Of a DNA stretch of 64,000 bases, positions 54,918-63,937 are shown one piece after another. The position numbers and the translations under genes were made by a program. Below the pieces are notes generated by a model, which saw only the letters and a program-made list of their open reading frames with translations, searched no databases and was not told the origin of the DNA. Location of the stretch: the NCBI GenBank assembly GCA_016743945.1, contig JADGFI010000025.1:17768-81767 (forward strand), in the 5' to 3' direction. The stretch's first letter is position 1; every line of letters starts with the position of its first letter. This DNA is from Desulfobacteraceae bacterium. GTDB lineage: Bacteria; Desulfobacterota; Desulfobacteria; Desulfobacterales; Desulfobacteraceae.

Positions 54918-56045
54918 TCAAGATCCCGTCAAAAGTCCGGCAATCCCGGCGCCACGAGTGGTAACGCCTTTGTTTATGTGAGTATTCTTCCCATTTTTAA
55001 ACCCTTCTTTAAAGGCGCCAGATGAGGTTTTATGTCTTCCATATCTCCCTGATTTTAATCTCGGGAAAAGTCTGGATTCTTCTCGCCTGTTTTCTGCGTG
55101 ATTTTGTGCCATCAATGCCTTGGTCACTTTTACCGGCAGGGAAAGATCGCCGTTTATTTTTATCTTGGAATCGGCAAACATCAATTCATGGTTGTCCTTG
55201 ATCCCGGCAGAAAAACCCATGTCAAAGGAAATCTTTTCGTTTCTTTTGGCATCATGTTTCCTTTTAAAATCCTGCCAAAGTGCCTGACCGGTATCAAGCA
55301 AAAAATAATAAACATATTCTGCAACAATTAAAGCCTCTTTTCTACCGATCAAAACAATGCTTTTGTAAACCGTATCATCTTGAGCGTGATACGTCCTGGA
55401 TGTCAGGCAATTCACATAATAATAGTCTCTCAAAACAGCCAAAAGGGCTTTTTGGATACTTTCAATGCGTTTTTTTTTGTGGCAGATTGTAAGATATTTG
55501 ATATTTGGATCATCCTCTCCCGCCTTGATTCTCTGAAGATTATACTTGTTAAGCAAATAATTGGCTTTCCTGGAGGCGGCTTGTGCCTCCGCTTGGTTGT
55601 TGGATTGCCCAAGTGCCATCAGTTTTTCTACTTTCTTTAGCATTTTTTGGGCAGCGGCCGGCAGTTCCCCTTTAAATTCCTGCAATCGTTGGTTATAATC
55701 CTTTCCGATAGTCACAAAAGCCCTATGAACCCCTAATTTTTTACAGGCCAGCTTAAAATATTTCCCATGGATGTCTGCGCTGTCATAAAACATGGAAACG
55801 TATTGATGCGCCATTTCATGTTTTAGAACCTCTAAAACAATATCCCATATTTCCGTTTTGATAAGATGGCGTGATATGGAAATTGTTTTTGTTGTAGCAT
55901 TCCAGCAACCAAGCCTTGATTCACCAGAAGAAATGTTAATTGTCGGGGTGGCAAGCGCTACTGAGTATCTCCAGGCGAGCGTTTCGTGTTCCTGGGAAAG
56001 TTGTGCTGCCCATCTGGTTTCAATGTCTATTGGCTGATTTTCCAT
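54918..56045 (-). CDS. SprT-like / DUF2786 fusion protein
   Basis: A 375-aa protein. An N-terminal SprT-like metal-protease block shows LKHEMAHQYV (HExxH form) near residue 78, then HGKYFKLACKKLG. A DUF2786 block follows (KLMALGQSNNQAEAQAASRKANYLL, about residues 140-170), then a C-terminal part rich in Arg and Gly. SprT-like proteases cleave DNA-protein cross-links in other organisms; whether this one does is not known. The C-terminus ends GVTTRGAGIAGLL. Confidence 0.72.
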   Translation of the reverse strand: MENQPIDIETRWAAQLSQEHETLAWRYSVALATPTINISSGESRLGCWNATTKTISISRHLIKTEIWDIVLEVLKHEMAHQYVSMFYDSADIHGKYFKLACKKLGVHRAFVTIGKDYNQRLQEFKGELPAAAQKMLKKVEKLMALGQSNNQAEAQAASRKANYLLNKYNLQRIKAGEDDPNIKYLTICHKKKRIESIQKALLAVLRDYYYVNCLTSRTYHAQDDTVYKSIVLIGRKEALIVAEYVYYFLLDTGQALWQDFKRKHDAKRNEKISFDMGFSAGIKDNHELMFADSKIKINGDLSLPVKVTKALMAQNHAENRREESRLFPRLKSGRYGRHKTSSGAFKEGFKNGKNTHINKGVTTRGAGIAGLLTGS

Positions 56046-56067
56046 GGTCTAAATTTAAGCGCCTCTT

Positions 56068-56781
56068 TTATTCTTTTTGATGAATCAGTTGATATACCAC
56101 TTTGACATTACTTTTGATCAAAATTTTTCCAAGGGCAAATCCTCCGGCATTTTGAGATCCTGATCCGTAGCCGGCGTCACTTGCCATAAGCATATTAAAT
56201 CTTCGGGGTTCGGCAAATGAAGGGTTGTCTTCAATCACCAATGGGACTCCTAAATCCACATTCAAGGTTTTTGCCATGATGTGCGCTTTTTTTTGGGCAA
56301 CCAACAAAGCATCAATCCTTGCTTTATCCTGGACCTCAATGCGTTTTGAATAGCCATATCCAATATTCTGGATACTCGTGTCTTTGATTTTTGACAGTCC
56401 TGTCCATAGGTGCTGATATTTAGTAAAATCGGTTAATTTAAAGGTGACCTGGGACGAAGCAAAATATCCATCTTGTATTCTGCGCCCGTTTTGATGCACC
56501 CAATTCTCTCCAAATTGCATCATGGACGTTTGAGTATCATCTTTTGCAACACCGGTTTTACCAATGGAGGAAAGAACCGACAAAACAATATTGCTGTGTT
56601 GTTTTGCAAGGCCTTTAATATCGGGACCTCTATTGGTAACCTTGAGGGACCAAATCATTTCATCTGGTGTGACTTCCAGTGTTGCTGTTCCGTACGCGGT
56701 TACATGGGGCCCAATGTCTTGTGCCCATGCCGGCATACTCAAAATCAGGACAGCGGTGATCGTCCAAAATATTTTTTTCAT
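56068..56781 (-). CDS. SIMPL-domain (DUF541) periplasmic protein
   Basis: A 237-aa exported protein; a signal peptide ends near residue 21. HVTAYGTATLEVTPDEMIW is the typical SIMPL start, and KTLNVDLGVPLVIED lies in the conserved C-terminal half. Family members are linked to stress tolerance (for example YggE), with poorly known chemistry. It follows the 132-aa gene on the same strand by 11 bases. Confidence 0.87.
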   Translation of the reverse strand: MKKIFWTITAVLILSMPAWAQDIGPHVTAYGTATLEVTPDEMIWSLKVTNRGPDIKGLAKQHSNIVLSVLSSIGKTGVAKDDTQTSMMQFGENWVHQNGRRIQDGYFASSQVTFKLTDFTKYQHLWTGLSKIKDTSIQNIGYGYSKRIEVQDKARIDALLVAQKKAHIMAKTLNVDLGVPLVIEDNPSFAEPRRFNMLMASDAGYGSGSQNAGGFALGKILIKSNVKVVYQLIHQKE

Positions 56782-56792
56782 TGTTTTCCCTT

Positions 56793-57191
56793 TTATTCTT
56801 TCTCACTGTTATTTTCCAATAGTTGGATTGGCTTTCCAAATGTTTTCCCGTATTGATTCAACTCTTCCCTGGTGACCCATTTTCCTTTTGTTTCCTTGCC
56901 AATCGAAGATCTTTGCCCCTCTTCTTTTACAAAGCATTCTCCCAGGACATATTGACACCCGTCATCGGTTTCAAAGGCTTTCCAATCATTACCGAAGGTC
57001 AAAATATTAGAAACCGTCTTTTTGTTATAGGAACCATCATCCCCACAAACAAAAACAGTTTGACAAGCCACAACATCTTCCGGCTGAACGTGTCGAAAGA
57101 AAAAATCGTAGCGGTTTTTGACCATTTTTTGCCCGATAAATATCCCGATCAAGCCACTTAAAAGGATAAGAACACTTATTATTACAGGCAT
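56793..57191 (-). CDS. Small membrane-anchored protein of unknown function
   Basis: A 132-aa protein: one N-terminal membrane helix (about 3-20), then a soluble domain with two Cys (VACQTVFVCGDDG) and a third and fourth in CQYVLGECFV. I do not recognise it. It is coupled to the SIMPL gene downstream. Confidence 0.55.
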   Translation of the reverse strand: MPVIISVLILLSGLIGIFIGQKMVKNRYDFFFRHVQPEDVVACQTVFVCGDDGSYNKKTVSNILTFGNDWKAFETDDGCQYVLGECFVKEEGQRSSIGKETKGKWVTREELNQYGKTFGKPIQLLENNSEKE

Positions 57192-57432
57192 TGTTGCCTC
57201 CTATTTTTTTTAAAAAATTTCAAAATCATCAATTTTTAATTTTGCTTTAAGATATCCCGGACATTCAATTTTTATCGGCATTGTCCAAAAATTCCAGGCC
57301 AAGGCCTTGTGTCATCAATAGGGGACAATAACAACCCTATTGGAGATTTACAAGTTCCGAGCTCAGTATTTTAAGAAGATCAACCGCATCGCAGATTCCG
57401 ATCATACAATATAGTAAGCGGCCTTTTTAATT

Positions 57433-58245
57433 TCACTTTAGATCCGAAGGCCCGGGAAAAAGATGGGCAGTCTTTCCAGTGGCATAATAAGCTATCAAAC
57501 CGGCCCACTCCTTTAACGCCTCATTGAGTTTAACCAAGTTGCCGGAAAAATTCCACTGGATCTGGAAAAGATTCCCAGGACGAGTCTCATGATCAACTGG
57601 ATAGGGGATGACCGCCCAGTTGATCTTGGAAAAAATACCGATGGACCTGGGCATGTGGGCGGCGCTGGTGATTAAAACCCAATTTTCACCGGGTTTGGGT
57701 TCAATTAACCGGCGAGTAAAAACAGCATTTTCATAGGTATTTCTTGATTGAGATTCAAATATAATTTTGGACGTATCAAGGCCCTGCTCTTTAAACAGCA
57801 TTTGAGCCACCTGAGCACCCTTGTATACCTGAAAAGAGATATCACCACTGCCAGAGGTAAAGACATGTCGCGCATGGGGATATTTTTTGGCCAGCCGGAG
57901 AAACTCAAAAAACCGTTCTGAGGATTTATTTAACTCGACCTGCTGCCAGAGAAAAGATTGGTGAACTCTTTCTGCACCACCCAGAAGAATTATGCCGTCA
58001 ATATTCTCCGGCAGATGGCCGGGGGAAGGAAATCGTTTTTCCAAAGGAGAAAGCAATACATCCCCGACAGGAAAAACAGCAATGATCAGAATTAAAACTA
58101 CCAGCAGCGTCATCAAACGGGTTGCTTTTTTGTAAGCCCGGGCCCACAGCGACAACAGCGTTACACAAGATAACAGCACCAAAACACTGTCAGGGGAGCA
58201 TAATTTCCAGCCCAATTTAGATATCCAGAAAAAAACCGTATCCAT
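57433..58245 (-). CDS. YdcF/ElyC-like (DUF218) membrane protein
   Basis: A 270-aa protein with two N-terminal membrane helices (about 18-55) and a DUF218 domain: GIILLGGAERV, TSGSGDI and SRNTYENAVFTRR then LITSAAHMPRSI. The family includes ElyC and SanA, linked with envelope and undecaprenyl-phosphate metabolism. It is adjacent to the oxidoreductase gene. Confidence 0.86.
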   Translation of the reverse strand: MDTVFFWISKLGWKLCSPDSVLVLLSCVTLLSLWARAYKKATRLMTLLVVLILIIAVFPVGDVLLSPLEKRFPSPGHLPENIDGIILLGGAERVHQSFLWQQVELNKSSERFFEFLRLAKKYPHARHVFTSGSGDISFQVYKGAQVAQMLFKEQGLDTSKIIFESQSRNTYENAVFTRRLIEPKPGENWVLITSAAHMPRSIGIFSKINWAVIPYPVDHETRPGNLFQIQWNFSGNLVKLNEALKEWAGLIAYYATGKTAHLFPGPSDLK

Positions 58246-58337
58246 CTATTTCACTAACCTGTATGATTTACGGCAACAATCGTTTGACATCAGGGAAGAA
58301 AATAAAACGATATTATTACCCCTGCCATATGGGAATG

Positions 58338-59474
58338 TCATGGACCAGGTGGAATCAAAACGAAATTGCCAACATGTTTTTTCTCGAGAAACTCGCGTTG
58401 CGCATCCGCTATACGTTCCAGCGGAAAGATCTTGGCTACAAGCGGCCGAAATTCGTTGCCCTCGATGTAAGAAATAAGATTTGAAAAAATGGGTTCGTCC
58501 CATGCAGTGCAGCCAATCAAGGTCAAATCCTTCAGATAGAAGGTGCGCATGTCGAGTGTCACCAATGGACCTCCGATCGCCCCGGAAGACACGTATCTTC
58601 CACCTGTCTTCAGTGCCTTCAGCAACCCTCCAAAAACTGGCCCCGCAACGTTGTCAATAACGACATCCACAGAGTTCTCGCCAAGAGTGCCAACAATATC
58701 CTTATCACGATCGATAACACGATCCGCACCCAGGGCAAGAACCTGTTCCATCTTCGCTTTAGCCGCAATCGCCGTCACAGTGGCGCCCCGTCGTTTTGCC
58801 AGTTGCAAGACAGCTGAGCCGACACCACCCGAAGCTCCTGTGACCAAAACATGCTCCCCACGACACACCTTGCCGCGATGAAGCATGTTTTCAGCGGTTC
58901 CGTAGGCACAAGGGATAGTTCCAAGCTCGGCATCGCTCCAGTCGCAGTCCACGGCGAAGGTCTCTTTTGCGGGAACTTTGACAAACTGAGCGAAGGCGCC
59001 GTCGAAATCAGATCCCATCCAGATATTATCCATGGACCCAAAGCCTGACCGGCGCATGCATGCTCGCACGAGTACGCGTGAACCGATGGTGTTTTTATCC
59101 CCGCCAGGGGCAACGGCAACAATACGGCCGCAGCAATCTGTGCCCTGGATGAAGGGGAAAGGTGTTGTCTCGTTCCATCCCCCGTCGGCCTTTTTAGTTG
59201 CTTGCTGTGCCTCGGCAGTTGCCGCATCCTCAGTACCTGTTGTAATCGAGGAAGAGTACCAGCCAATGCGTGTATTTATTTCAGTGTTGTTGACCCCGGC
59301 GGCGAGGACTTGCAGTAAAACCTCACCCGGCTCAAGTGTCGGAAGGTTTACCACACGACACTCAAGTTTGTCGTATCCGCCATTGCCAGAGGTGACAACA
59401 GCTTTCATGACTTTACTGAAATCTTTTGGATCAAATCGGTCTTGTTTTGGATCCATATCCCACTTCATTTTCAT
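58338..59474 (-). CDS. MDR-family zinc-independent oxidoreductase (quinone reductase-like)
   Basis: A 378-aa medium-chain dehydrogenase/reductase. VLVTGASGGVGSAVLQLA (about residue 200) is the NADP-binding motif. The N-terminal GroES-like domain has QGTDCCGRIVAV and GVNNTEINTR, but no full structural zinc cluster. The C-terminal FLEKKHVGNFVL is typical. It probably reduces enones or quinones. Its codons look richer in G+C than nearby genes, suggesting transfer. AAAGGA precedes the ATG. Confidence 0.83.
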   Translation of the reverse strand: MKMKWDMDPKQDRFDPKDFSKVMKAVVTSGNGGYDKLECRVVNLPTLEPGEVLLQVLAAGVNNTEINTRIGWYSSSITTGTEDAATAEAQQATKKADGGWNETTPFPFIQGTDCCGRIVAVAPGGDKNTIGSRVLVRACMRRSGFGSMDNIWMGSDFDGAFAQFVKVPAKETFAVDCDWSDAELGTIPCAYGTAENMLHRGKVCRGEHVLVTGASGGVGSAVLQLAKRRGATVTAIAAKAKMEQVLALGADRVIDRDKDIVGTLGENSVDVVIDNVAGPVFGGLLKALKTGGRYVSSGAIGGPLVTLDMRTFYLKDLTLIGCTAWDEPIFSNLISYIEGNEFRPLVAKIFPLERIADAQREFLEKKHVGNFVLIPPGP

Positions 59475-59568
59475 ACCAAATTTTTCCTTTCATTTCTAAG
59501 AAGCGCTCGAGTCATTGTGGTCAGTCACACATAGTGAGGACGACAAGCTGTTTTCTGAGTGCCCCGGG

Positions 59569-59598
59569 AAGGGGGGAAAACTTCTGCCTCCCCCCCTT
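59569..59598 (-). terminator. Hairpin downstream of the osmolyte ABC operon
   Basis: On the minus strand AAGGGGGG pairs with CCCCCCTT about 14 bases later. The T-run is absent, so it may be a weak terminator after the substrate-binding protein gene. Confidence 0.4.
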
Positions 59599-59618
59599 AA
59601 AAGATCTGCGGGATAATT

Positions 59619-60530
59619 TTATTTGATCAAATTTTTACTCGTAAGCCAATCCATGGCCACATCGTGAACCGGTTTATGGTCTACATCCACGGCCATGTTT
59701 AGCTGCTGCATTTCTTGAGTGGTCAGGTTATCCGCAAGCGGTTTTAATATGGTTTTGATCTCCGGATATTTATCAAGAATTTCCTTTCTGACAACTGGTA
59801 CGGGATTGTACACGGGAAAAAAAGACTTGTTGTCTTCAAGGTTCATAAATCCGAAGGCCGCAATTCTGCCATCGGTGGCAAAACCCATTGCTGAATTAAC
59901 CAGCCCTTCTTTCAATGCCTGATAGGTAAGGCCCACAGACATTTTTTTGACCTGTTTGGGAGGAAGTCTGAAATTATACATTTTCATGATGCCTTTGAAT
60001 CCGTCAGGGCGTTCCCAGAATTCCGAATCCAGAGCAAATATCAATTCATCCGGATTTTTAGTGACGTAGACTCCCAGATCGGAGATACTCTTGATTCCAA
60101 GTTTTGCAGCTTCTGCCTTACGCATCATCAGGGTATAGGTATTGTTGAACTGGACAGGATCGAGCCAGACAAGACCCTTCTCGGCATCGGCTGTTTTGAC
60201 CCAGTTGTAAACCTTTTCAGGAACGGTCATTGTTTTTGTATCTTTCTGCTTATAATACAGAGTATATGCCGTGCCCGTATACTCGTAATAGAGGTCGAAC
60301 TGAGCATTCTCCAGTGATTTTCTGGCGATCACCGACCCAACCCCTGTCTTCACAGTAACATCGAATCCTGCTTGTTCGAGAAGGATGCTGGCAAGTTCCG
60401 GAAGAAGGAGCTGCTCTGTATAATTTTTACCACCCACTATCAGGCTTTTATCCTTGGCAAGAACGCTGCCTGGTAAAAGTAACGACAAAATAAGTATTGC
60501 CGGAAAAACAAGTTTAAATATCTTTTTCAT
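59619..60530 (-). CDS. opuCC: OpuC-type substrate-binding protein (glycine betaine/choline-like)
   Basis: A 303-aa periplasmic protein: a signal peptide ends near ALAKD; GGKNYTEQLLLPELASIL and DLYYEYTGTAYTLYY are family motifs (OsmF/OpuCC type). The start at 60530 suits AAAGGATG upstream better than the track start at 60539. Substrate is probably a compatible solute such as betaine or choline. It is the last gene of the ABC operon. Confidence 0.86.
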   Translation of the reverse strand: MKKIFKLVFPAILILSLLLPGSVLAKDKSLIVGGKNYTEQLLLPELASILLEQAGFDVTVKTGVGSVIARKSLENAQFDLYYEYTGTAYTLYYKQKDTKTMTVPEKVYNWVKTADAEKGLVWLDPVQFNNTYTLMMRKAEAAKLGIKSISDLGVYVTKNPDELIFALDSEFWERPDGFKGIMKMYNFRLPPKQVKKMSVGLTYQALKEGLVNSAMGFATDGRIAAFGFMNLEDNKSFFPVYNPVPVVRKEILDKYPEIKTILKPLADNLTTQEMQQLNMAVDVDHKPVHDVAMDWLTSKNLIK

Positions 60531-60675
60531 GTCATACATCCTTTTAGGCTCTTGACTGAATGCCAGAGAGCCCTAGTGTTTGAGGAAGTGAACAAAAACA
60601 GGTTGCATTTTCTTGCTCAAGTCCCGGGTTAAACGTTCTTTTTTGTGCAAAAAATCAAAAATAGCCACCCCTTTC

Positions 60676-61407
60676 CTAGTCGGAAAGACGCAGCCCCCTT
60701 GAAATTAGGGATAGCCCGAGTAGTTCAGACAAAAAATCTGCAAAAAGTGCCAATAGGGTTACCGGAATAGCACCGGCCAGCAGTTTGTCCGTCTGCATAA
60801 GACTTATTCCTGTGAATATCAGGTCTCCCAGCCCTCCTGCCCCGATGACATAGGCCAGGGCTGCGGTACCGATATTGATTATCAGGGCTACCCTGAATCC
60901 CGTGAGAATCACCTTCATGGCATTGGGTATCTCCACCTCCATGAGAATCCTCATGGGAGGCATTCCCATGCCTTTCCCGGCATCGATTAGTTCCGGGGGT
61001 ACCGCGGTGATCCCGGCAAGCGTATTTCTCGCGATGGGAAGTATGGAATAGATGGTAAGCGCAAATACCGCCGGCTTCATGCCAATACCCAAAAAACTCA
61101 TGGCAAGCGCCAGAACGGCAAGGGAGGGGATGGTTTGTCCCAGTCCGATAATATACATGCAGACCCCGGCGTATCTGCGAAACCGATGCCGGGTAAGCAC
61201 AATACCCGCTGTTACTCCTAGGATCGTGGCAAAGAGCATACTTAGGGTCACCATGTACAGATGCTGGAGAAACAATTCCATGATAACGGGATATTCGTAG
61301 GGATCAGAGAGTAATTCTATAAGACCGGTTCGTTCAAAGGTCACACCCGCAATCAGTATGATAAACGCAATGATAATTCTGTATAATTTTACAAATAGTC
61401 TATTCAT
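60676..61407 (-). CDS. opuCD: Osmolyte ABC permease (OpuCD-like)
   Basis: A 243-aa membrane protein with the binding-protein-dependent permease signature (about residues 140-160) in AGKGMGMPPMRILMEVEIP. The start at 61407 overlaps the upstream permease stop by 4 bases (ATGA). The track ORF extends 96 codons into the upstream gene and is wrong. It forms a heterodimer channel with the partner permease. Confidence 0.88.
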   Translation of the reverse strand: MNRLFVKLYRIIIAFIILIAGVTFERTGLIELLSDPYEYPVIMELFLQHLYMVTLSMLFATILGVTAGIVLTRHRFRRYAGVCMYIIGLGQTIPSLAVLALAMSFLGIGMKPAVFALTIYSILPIARNTLAGITAVPPELIDAGKGMGMPPMRILMEVEIPNAMKVILTGFRVALIINIGTAALAYVIGAGGLGDLIFTGISLMQTDKLLAGAIPVTLLALFADFLSELLGLSLISRGLRLSD

Positions 61408-62072
61408 CGAGAAAGCTTCCTTTGTACCCTGATGCCTTCCGGCGTCGCAAGTCTTTCCAGCAGAGCCATCCCACCATCTACGATTATGGCCAGAAGAGAG
61501 ACAAGTATGGCCCCGCTCAGTATCATCTCCGGATATACACGGGCGATACCCTGCTGGATATACACCCCCAACCCTCCTGCTCCGATGTAGGTGGCAATAG
61601 CTGCAACGCCAATATTCATGACGGCAGCCGTCCTCAATCCCGCAATAATTACGGGTATGGCCAGGGGAATTTCCAGCTCTCGCAAAAGCTTCCATTTATT
61701 CATACCCATACCGCGTCCTGCGTCCACCAGAGCAGGAGGAACATTCTTTATGGCCGTATAGGTATTCCGGATGATAGGAAGCTGACTGTAAAGAACCAGG
61801 GCTATAACAGCAGGAACTTTTCCCAGGCCCATATTAAATATCGCAAGGAGGGGGAGCATCAATCCAAACAGGGCAAGGGAAGGGATGGTCATAAGTATGT
61901 TGGCACCGTTCAAAACCCTGGAAGAGAACTGCTCGTACTTGGTAATGACGATACCCAGGACCACACCGATTGGTGTGGCTATAAGGAGCGCTATCCCCAC
62001 AATCCATACATGCTCCCAGGAAAGATACATAACCTCGTTAAAGTTATCTACTATGAATCGCAATGTACTCAT
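61404..62072 (-). CDS. opuCB: Osmolyte ABC permease (OpuCB-like)
   Basis: A 222-aa membrane protein with the permease signature AGRGMGMNKWKLLRELEIP. About five or six helices. It overlaps both neighbours by 4 bases (ATGA at each side), so the operon is tightly coupled. Confidence 0.88.
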   Translation of the reverse strand: MSTLRFIVDNFNEVMYLSWEHVWIVGIALLIATPIGVVLGIVITKYEQFSSRVLNGANILMTIPSLALFGLMLPLLAIFNMGLGKVPAVIALVLYSQLPIIRNTYTAIKNVPPALVDAGRGMGMNKWKLLRELEIPLAIPVIIAGLRTAAVMNIGVAAIATYIGAGGLGVYIQQGIARVYPEMILSGAILVSLLAIIVDGGMALLERLATPEGIRVQRKLSR

Positions 62073-63232
62073 GCAGATACCTCGGTTTCAACATTTTCTG
62101 TTTCATCAATTTCTGTTTCATCTGCGTAACTTGCTTTTACCGCTTTTTGTATGTCGTTGTAGGTTACCGTCCCGGCAAAATTTTTCTCTCCGTCCACAAC
62201 GCAGAAGGTTGGGGTATTATACATAAGCATGGAGGAAAGGACATCCCGGAGTGGGGTTTTTTCACTCAGGAAAATGGGATATGATTCCACCACGTCCCGC
62301 ACCGGCCCGTCTTCATACTTGAGCGTTTTCTGGGTAACAAAGCCTATCGGTTTGTTTTGTTCGAGTACGATGCCGTAGCTAGATTCCTTTACGCCCAGAG
62401 AATGTAATGCGTCCGGGGAACGGTCAGCTCCCTGGAGGATGTTCTTGGGTTTTCGGTTGATAATATCACTTACCCGCATGAGCCCGAGAACTTTGAGTGC
62501 CCTGTCGGCACCAACGAAGTCTGAGACAAATTTGTTTTTGGGCTGGGTCAGAATCATCTCGGGTGTGTCGTATTGTACCAAACGTCCCTTTTCGAAGATG
62601 GCAATGCGGTCGCCCATTTTTATCGCTTCGTGTATATCATGAGAAACAAAGGCCACGGTCTTGTTCAGCTTTGCCTGAAGCTTGAGGAACTCATTTTGAA
62701 TCTCTTCTCTGTTGATGGGGTCTATGGCGCCGAAGGGCTCATCCATGAGAAGTATCTTGGGGTCTGCGGCAAGTCCCCGAGCAACCCCCACTCGCTGTTG
62801 CTGCCCCCCGGAAAGCTCTGCTGGGTATCGGTCTCTGTACAGTTCAGGATCCAGGTTGGTCATTTGAAGCAGCTCATCAATGCGCTTACTGATACGTTCT
62901 TCGTCCCACCGCAGAAGCTTGGGCACAACGGCAATGTTTTGGGCTATGGTTTTGTTTGGGAAGAGCCCGATGGCCTGAATGACATATCCCAATTGCTGCC
63001 TGAGATGGACGACATCCATGTCCATGATATTCTGATCTTCTATGGTTATGATCCCCCGGGTGAGTGTTTCCAGTCTGTTGGTAAGACGCAGGGTGGTCGT
63101 TTTGCCGCATCCCGAGGGACCGAGAAACACCACCACTTCACCCTTGGGAATAGTGAAGCTTACATTATCAAGGGCGGTAACGGTATTGATTCCCTTACCA
63201 AATATTTTTGTTACAGATTCATACGTTATCAT
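62069..63232 (-). CDS. opuCA: Osmolyte ABC transporter ATP-binding protein (OpuCA-like)
   Basis: A 387-aa ATPase: Walker A GPSGCGKTTT, signature LSGGQQQRVGVARG, Walker B ILLMDEPFGAIDP, H-loop FVSHD. Two C-terminal CBS domains (about 250-370) likely sense ionic strength. AAAGG is seven bases upstream of the ATG. The first codons overlap the 3' end of a ProV-like remnant. Confidence 0.93.
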   Translation of the reverse strand: MITYESVTKIFGKGINTVTALDNVSFTIPKGEVVVFLGPSGCGKTTTLRLTNRLETLTRGIITIEDQNIMDMDVVHLRQQLGYVIQAIGLFPNKTIAQNIAVVPKLLRWDEERISKRIDELLQMTNLDPELYRDRYPAELSGGQQQRVGVARGLAADPKILLMDEPFGAIDPINREEIQNEFLKLQAKLNKTVAFVSHDIHEAIKMGDRIAIFEKGRLVQYDTPEMILTQPKNKFVSDFVGADRALKVLGLMRVSDIINRKPKNILQGADRSPDALHSLGVKESSYGIVLEQNKPIGFVTQKTLKYEDGPVRDVVESYPIFLSEKTPLRDVLSSMLMYNTPTFCVVDGEKNFAGTVTYNDIQKAVKASYADETEIDETENVETEVSA

Positions 63233-63395
63233 TGTAGACCTTTATTATAAAACTCGTACCATTCACATCAACGTTCATCCCGGTTTTTTCAAGGACAACA
63301 TTATTGTCATGGCCGTACTGGAGCAGTGAAATTGCTTTTTTTTGAGAATCAGGCCCAAAAACCTTATATAAATTTTGAATTTCTATTTTATCCAT
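63219..63395 (-). pseudogene. proV: N-terminal remnant of a ProV-type betaine ABC ATPase
   Basis: A 58-codon frame, too short for the ORF track, starting MDKIEIQNLYKVFG and ending around LEKTGMNVDVNGTSFII. This matches the N-terminal extension of ProV/OpuAA ATPases (IKNLYKIFG, ILEKTG, GVxDASF), which is absent from OpuC ATPases. It breaks just before the Walker A region and stops inside opuCA. Residual function is unlikely, though it could act as a leader. Confidence 0.85.
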
Positions 63396-63470
63396 TCATT
63401 TCTCTTTAGTGTGCCGGAAAAAAACCGACAGACCCCGGATAAGATCTCCTATTGAAGTTAAAAGAGAAAT

Positions 63471-63492
63471 ATATTGTACACAATGTATTTTG
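63471..63492 (-). promoter_or_regulatory. Operator-like site 1
   Basis: Minus strand reads CAAAATACATTGTGTACAAT. ATTGT-AC-ACAAT is a near palindrome. It matches site 2 at 16 of 18 positions in opposite orientation. The shape suits a GntR-family or similar dimeric repressor. Confidence 0.55.
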
Positions 63493-63607
63493 TCAAACGC
63501 AATACATAGTAGCAAAAGCTCGAATAACACATAAAATACTTTTATCTCAATAAGTTAAATAAAAATCATTAAAAATAGATATTATCTATATACTTATTTT
63601 ATACTGT

Positions 63608-63625
63608 AAAATACATTGTATACAC
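63608..63625 (+). promoter_or_regulatory. Operator-like site 2
   Basis: AAAATACATTGTATACAC, matching site 1 (reverse strand) at 16 of 18 positions, about 130 bases away. Two copies may allow looping or cooperative repression of the operon. Confidence 0.55.
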
Positions 63626-63636
63626 CCTTTTGGATT

Positions 63637-63715
63637 AATCTTAGGATCGCAGATAAAGAGAGGCCAAAAGGCAAGCAATTTCGTTCAGCTTATAAAATTT
63701 GCGATCCTTAAGATT
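63637..63715. repeat. Long imperfect inverted repeat
   Basis: Left arm AATCTTAGGATCGCA (63637-63651) pairs with right arm TGCGATCCTTAAGATT (63700-63715) with one bulged base, around a 48-base loop. No T-run follows, so it is more likely a regulatory or structural element than a terminator. Confidence 0.6.
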
Positions 63716-63892
63716 GCGCAACTTTTGAAAATAGATTAAGATCAGTTTAAATATACCTTAACGATAAATTTAAAAGCTGGAAAAAAAATTTACTGGGTGG
63801 GTTAGGCGAACAACGGAACAGGGATCTGTTAATCTCTTTTAAAAAAATCATACAGGCAATTAATATTCATTCCAGGAGTATACACATCCCAT

Positions 63893-63927
63893 AAAAAAAA
63901 GGCTCTTAACGAATATCGCTAAGAGCC
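63893..63927 (-). terminator. Terminator of tRNA-Arg
   Basis: On the minus strand GGCTCTTA pairs with TAAGAGCC (11-base loop) and is followed by eight T. It lies about ten bases after the tRNA 3' end. Confidence 0.88.
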
Positions 63928-63937
63928 CTTTAGAATG

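Larger units (their letters stand above)
63396..63880. promoter_or_regulatory. AT-rich upstream region of the osmolyte ABC operon
   Basis: A 500-base stretch without a gene. It holds two operator-like sites, a long imperfect hairpin and AT-rich promoter-like sequence, all entered separately. I see no RNA gene. Confidence 0.5.

Noticed and set aside
61408-61695. 96-codon N-terminal extension of opuCD in the track
   Set aside because: It lies inside opuCB in another frame; the ATGA overlap gives the real start at 61407.
61422-62129. 235-aa plus-strand ORF over opuCB
   Set aside because: Antisense to a permease with clear family motifs; its composition is that of a shadow frame.
62573-63250. 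225-aa plus-strand ORF over opuCA
   Set aside because: Antisense to the ATPase gene; no domain.
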